A stretch of DNA of 17,186 bases, taken from contig DOUW01000107.1 in assembly GCA_003520365.1 (NCBI GenBank), positions 3,778 to 20,963 of the forward strand, read 5' to 3'. Both the position numbers and the translations under genes were made by a program. The DNA comes from Massilia sp. (GTDB taxonomy: Bacteria; Pseudomonadota; Gammaproteobacteria; Burkholderiales; Burkholderiaceae_D). The notes below the pieces were generated by a model. That model was not told where the DNA came from and did not search any database. It saw only the letters and a program-made list of their open reading frames with translations. Numbering within the stretch: the stretch's first letter is position 1; each line of letters opens with the position of its first letter. Shown piece after piece: positions 14,686 to 17,186 of the stretch.

Positions 14686-16767
14686 ATGTCTAATGCACCA
14701 AAGTTCGGCCTGAACGGGCCGCAAAGCGAAGCCGTGCTCTACCTCGACGGCCCCTGCCTGGTGCTGGCGGGCGCCGGCTCGGGCAAGACGCGGGTGATCA
14801 CCCAGAAGATCGCGTACATGATCGAAGACCGCGGCTACGATCCGCGCACGATCGCGGCGCTGACCTTCACCAACAAGGCCGCGCTCGAGATGCAGGAGCG
14901 CATCGGCAAGCTGCTGAAACAGCCGAAGCAGGCCAAGCAGATCACGGTCTCGACCTTTCACTCGCTGGGCGTGAAAATCCTGCGCCAGGAAGCGGCCGGC
15001 GTCGGCCTGAAAGACAAGTTCTCGATCATGGACAGCGACGATTGCTACACCATCGTCTCCAGCCTGGCCGTCACGACCGATAAACAGGAAGTGCGGCGCA
15101 TCCAGAACATGATCTCGCTGTGGAAGAACGGCCTGGTCGATCCCGACGACGCCATCAACAACGCCAAGGACGAGGACGAGGCCCAGGCCGGCCGCATCTA
15201 CCGCAGCTATGTCGCCACGTTGCAGGCCTACCAGGCGGTCGACTTCGACGACCTGATCCGCCTGCCGGTGGAGCTGTTCCGCAACAACGAGCCGATCCGC
15301 GACCGCTGGCAGCGCCGCCTGCGCTACCTGTTGATGGACGAGTACCAGGACACGAATACCTGCCAGTACGAGCTGGTCAAATTGCTGGTGACGGGACTCG
15401 GCAAGAAGCCGATGTTCACGGCGGTGGGCGACGACGACCAGGCGATCTACGCCTGGCGCGGCGCCTCGGTCGAAAACCTGAAAACCCTGCAGACCGACTT
15501 CCCGGACCTGCGCGTGATCAAGCTCGAGCAGAACTACCGCTCGACCACGCGCATCCTGCAGGCGGCGAATGCCGTCATCGGCAACAACCCGAAACTGTTC
15601 GAGAAGTCGCTGTGGTCCGAACATGGCCTGGGCGAACCGATCAAGGTCTTGGGGATGCAGAGCGACGAGCAGGAAGCCGACCAGGTCGCAATCATGATCT
15701 CGGCCGACCATTTTCAACGCAAGAACAAGTGGACCGATTACGCGATCCTGTACCGCGGCAACCACCAGGCGCGCATCATCGAACAGGCGCTGCGCAAGGA
15801 GCGCATCCCGTACACGATGTCGGGCGGGCAGAGCTTTTTTGACAAAGCCGAGATCAAGGACATCATCGCCTACCTGCGCCTGATCGCGAACCAGGACGAC
15901 GACCCGGCCTTCATCCGTGCGGTGACGACCCCGAAACGCGGCGTCGGCATGGCCACGCTCGAGGTGCTCGGCGAATTCTCCAAGCAGTGGAACTGCTCGC
16001 TGTTCGAGGCCGCCGGCAAGGGCGGCATCGAAGCGAAATTGCAGGACCGCCAGTTGCATCCGCTGCGCGACTTCTGCCGCTTCATCGACGAGCTGGAAAG
16101 CCGCGCCACGCGCCCCGGCCCGTCCGGCAGCGGCGAGAATGCGGCCGAGGTGCTGGACGACATGATGAAGGAGATGAATTACGAGCACTACCTGTACGAG
16201 AACTTCGACGACCGCGCGGCGCAGGCCAAGTGGCAGAATGTCATGGAGTTCCTCAACTGGCTGAAGGAACGCGGCAACGGCGGACGCGACGGCACCGGCG
16301 AAGAAAAGAACCTGCTGGAGCTGACGCAGATGGTGGCCTTGATGTCGATGCTAGAAGGCCAAGACGAAGAGCAGGACGCGGTGCGCATGTCGACCCTGCA
16401 CGCTTCGAAAGGCCTGGAATATCCGCACGTGTTCCTGGTCGGCGTTGAGGAGGGCATCCTGCCGCACAAGGGCGACCCCGACGACCCGATCGAGAAGATC
16501 GCGGCGCGCATCCAGGAAGAGCGGCGCCTGATGTACGTCGGCATCACGCGCGCCCAGCGCACGCTGCAGGTCACCTGGTGCAAGAAGAGGAAGCGCGCCG
16601 GCGAGCTGGTGCACTGCGACCCGTCGCGCTTCATCAAGGAGATGGCGCTGGACGAGGGCGACGCACCGCCCAAGGAAAGCGAAGTGCTCAGCCCGAAGGA
16701 GCGCCTGGCGAATTTGAAGGCGCTGCTGAATACGCCGAAGCCGGACGCCGCCAAGCTGATGTCATAA
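14686..16767 (+). CDS. rep: ATP-dependent DNA helicase Rep (UvrD/Rep superfamily 1, 693 aa)
   Basis: This is a 3'-to-5' single-strand translocase that clears proteins from replicating DNA and supports fork restart. Motifs occur in order: Walker A AGAGSGKT (28-35), TFTNKAA (Ia), the Walker B region LLMDEYQDTN (Asp218, Glu219), GDDDQAIYAWRGA (from 248), QNYRST, TLHASKGLEY (from 570), and VGITRAQ with Arg622. The length is close to E. coli Rep (673). The residues after motif V (LVGVEEGILPH) are also Rep/UvrD-like. The ATG at 14686 is chosen because MSNAPKFGLNGPQ starts just before the first conserved block; the frame is open further upstream but runs antisense through modA. It is divergent from modA and followed after 25 bp by slyX, probably as one transcript. 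Confidence 0.94.
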   Translation: MSNAPKFGLNGPQSEAVLYLDGPCLVLAGAGSGKTRVITQKIAYMIEDRGYDPRTIAALTFTNKAALEMQERIGKLLKQPKQAKQITVSTFHSLGVKILRQEAAGVGLKDKFSIMDSDDCYTIVSSLAVTTDKQEVRRIQNMISLWKNGLVDPDDAINNAKDEDEAQAGRIYRSYVATLQAYQAVDFDDLIRLPVELFRNNEPIRDRWQRRLRYLLMDEYQDTNTCQYELVKLLVTGLGKKPMFTAVGDDDQAIYAWRGASVENLKTLQTDFPDLRVIKLEQNYRSTTRILQAANAVIGNNPKLFEKSLWSEHGLGEPIKVLGMQSDEQEADQVAIMISADHFQRKNKWTDYAILYRGNHQARIIEQALRKERIPYTMSGGQSFFDKAEIKDIIAYLRLIANQDDDPAFIRAVTTPKRGVGMATLEVLGEFSKQWNCSLFEAAGKGGIEAKLQDRQLHPLRDFCRFIDELESRATRPGPSGSGENAAEVLDDMMKEMNYEHYLYENFDDRAAQAKWQNVMEFLNWLKERGNGGRDGTGEEKNLLELTQMVALMSMLEGQDEEQDAVRMSTLHASKGLEYPHVFLVGVEEGILPHKGDPDDPIEKIAARIQEERRLMYVGITRAQRTLQVTWCKKRKRAGELVHCDPSRFIKEMALDEGDAPPKESEVLSPKERLANLKALLNTPKPDAAKLMS

Positions 16768-16792
16768 TGCCCGTTTAAACCAGGGAAGCACC

Positions 16793-16996
16793 GTGGACCA
16801 CGAAGACCGTTTTGTCGACATCGAAATCAAGCTCGCGCAGCAGGAAGACCTGGTCGATTCCCTGAACGGGATCGTCTACCAGCAGGCGCGCAGGATCGAT
16901 CAACTGGAGGCCATGGTCACCAAGCTGGCCGAGCACGTGCGCACGCTGCAGGAAGCCGGGCAGAGCCCGATCAACGAGCGGCCGCCGCATTATTGA
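16793..16996 (+). CDS. slyX: SlyX family protein (67 aa)
   Basis: This is a small heptad-patterned protein predicted to be one coiled coil (roughly residues 8-52), ending in the PPHY tail characteristic of SlyX. The family's biochemical role is not established, although the gene name comes from its position next to slyD in E. coli. The start is GTG 16793, with AGGGA a few bases upstream (16782-16786), a better ribosome site than most here. It lies 25 bp after the rep stop in the same direction, so co-transcription is likely. No clear terminator follows before the REP pair. Confidence 0.88.
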   Translation: MDHEDRFVDIEIKLAQQEDLVDSLNGIVYQQARRIDQLEAMVTKLAEHVRTLQEAGQSPINERPPHY

Positions 16997-17059
16997 ACGG
17001 TACGGTTTTACCTGTGCTGGGTGCCTGATTGTCTGGGAATCGGCGGCGCTGGCGGAGGC

Positions 17060-17084
17060 GTAGGGTGGGTTCTTGAACCCACGC
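17060..17084 (+). repeat. REP-like palindrome, second family, copy 1
   Basis: A GTAGG head is followed by the stem GTGGGTTC (17065-17072), a TT loop and GAACCCAC (17075-17082). The outer sequence GTAGGGTGGG...CCCACGC is the same as in the RAYT-flanking unit at 11662-11693, while the inner stem bases differ in a paired way. Confidence 0.85.
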
Positions 17085-17148
17085 TGTACAGCGACTGCGC
17101 ACACGCCGCGTTTGCGGTGGCTGCTGATTTTGATCATCGGGTGAAACC

Positions 17149-17173
17149 GCGTGGGTTCAAGAACCCACCCTAC
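17149..17173 (-). repeat. REP-like palindrome, second family, copy 2 (exact inverted copy)
   Basis: All 25 bases are the exact reverse complement of 17060-17084, separated from it by 64 bases. An inverted pair of REPs with a short spacer is the usual BIME arrangement. The window ends 13 bases later, so further copies may follow. Confidence 0.85.
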
Positions 17174-17186
17174 AACCCCGAGCTGC

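Noticed and set aside
16775..17137. 120-codon minus-strand frame over slyX and the REP pair
   Set aside because: It is antisense to a well-supported slyX and reads through a REP palindrome.

Overview
This 17.2 kb window is GC-rich bacterial chromosome. The protein sequences (HemE, PriA, a CARVGC-type dihydrolipoamide dehydrogenase, Rep, SlyX) and the repeat style suggest a betaproteobacterium, most likely Oxalobacteraceae (Massilia/Telluria/Janthinobacterium-like). That placement is inferred from sequence resemblance, not from a search. Most of the window is housekeeping DNA with dense coding and few long gaps.

Layout. At the left edge is the start of a minus-strand exported protein (1-58). 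Next is a minus-strand pair that overlaps by 4 bp: an S9-family serine peptidase (4417-6354), then a 1380-residue SNF2-family helicase with a long unrecognised N-terminal part (278-4420). A divergent promoter region separates these from hemE (6477-7559, uroporphyrinogen decarboxylase), which ends at a long palindrome. A ~600 bp AT-rich gap (7560-8166) holds a cluster of DnaA-box-like 9-mers and a consensus IHF site. It is followed by priA (8167-10173, primosomal helicase) and a stand-alone dihydrolipoamide-dehydrogenase-like flavoprotein (10221-11660).

Next comes a small mobile module: a REP-associated tyrosine transposase (11760-12299, minus) between two inverted REP palindromes. To its right on the minus strand are a DUF1857/SRPBCC protein (12494-12979), an 85 bp imperfect palindrome, and a molybdate uptake pair modA-modB that overlaps by 4 bp and has no modC beside it. 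Divergent from modA runs rep (14686-16767), a UvrD/Rep-type helicase, then slyX (16793-16996). The window closes with an exact inverted pair of a second REP-like palindrome (17060-17173) that shares its outer sequence with the RAYT-flanking repeats.

The most interesting part is the hemE-priA gap, which has the architecture of a replication origin or DnaA-titration locus and lies directly upstream of a replication-restart gene. Second are the two related REP palindrome families, one bracketing a RAYT, whose stems differ by paired substitutions. Two replication-restart helicases (PriA and Rep) lie within 8.6 kb of each other.
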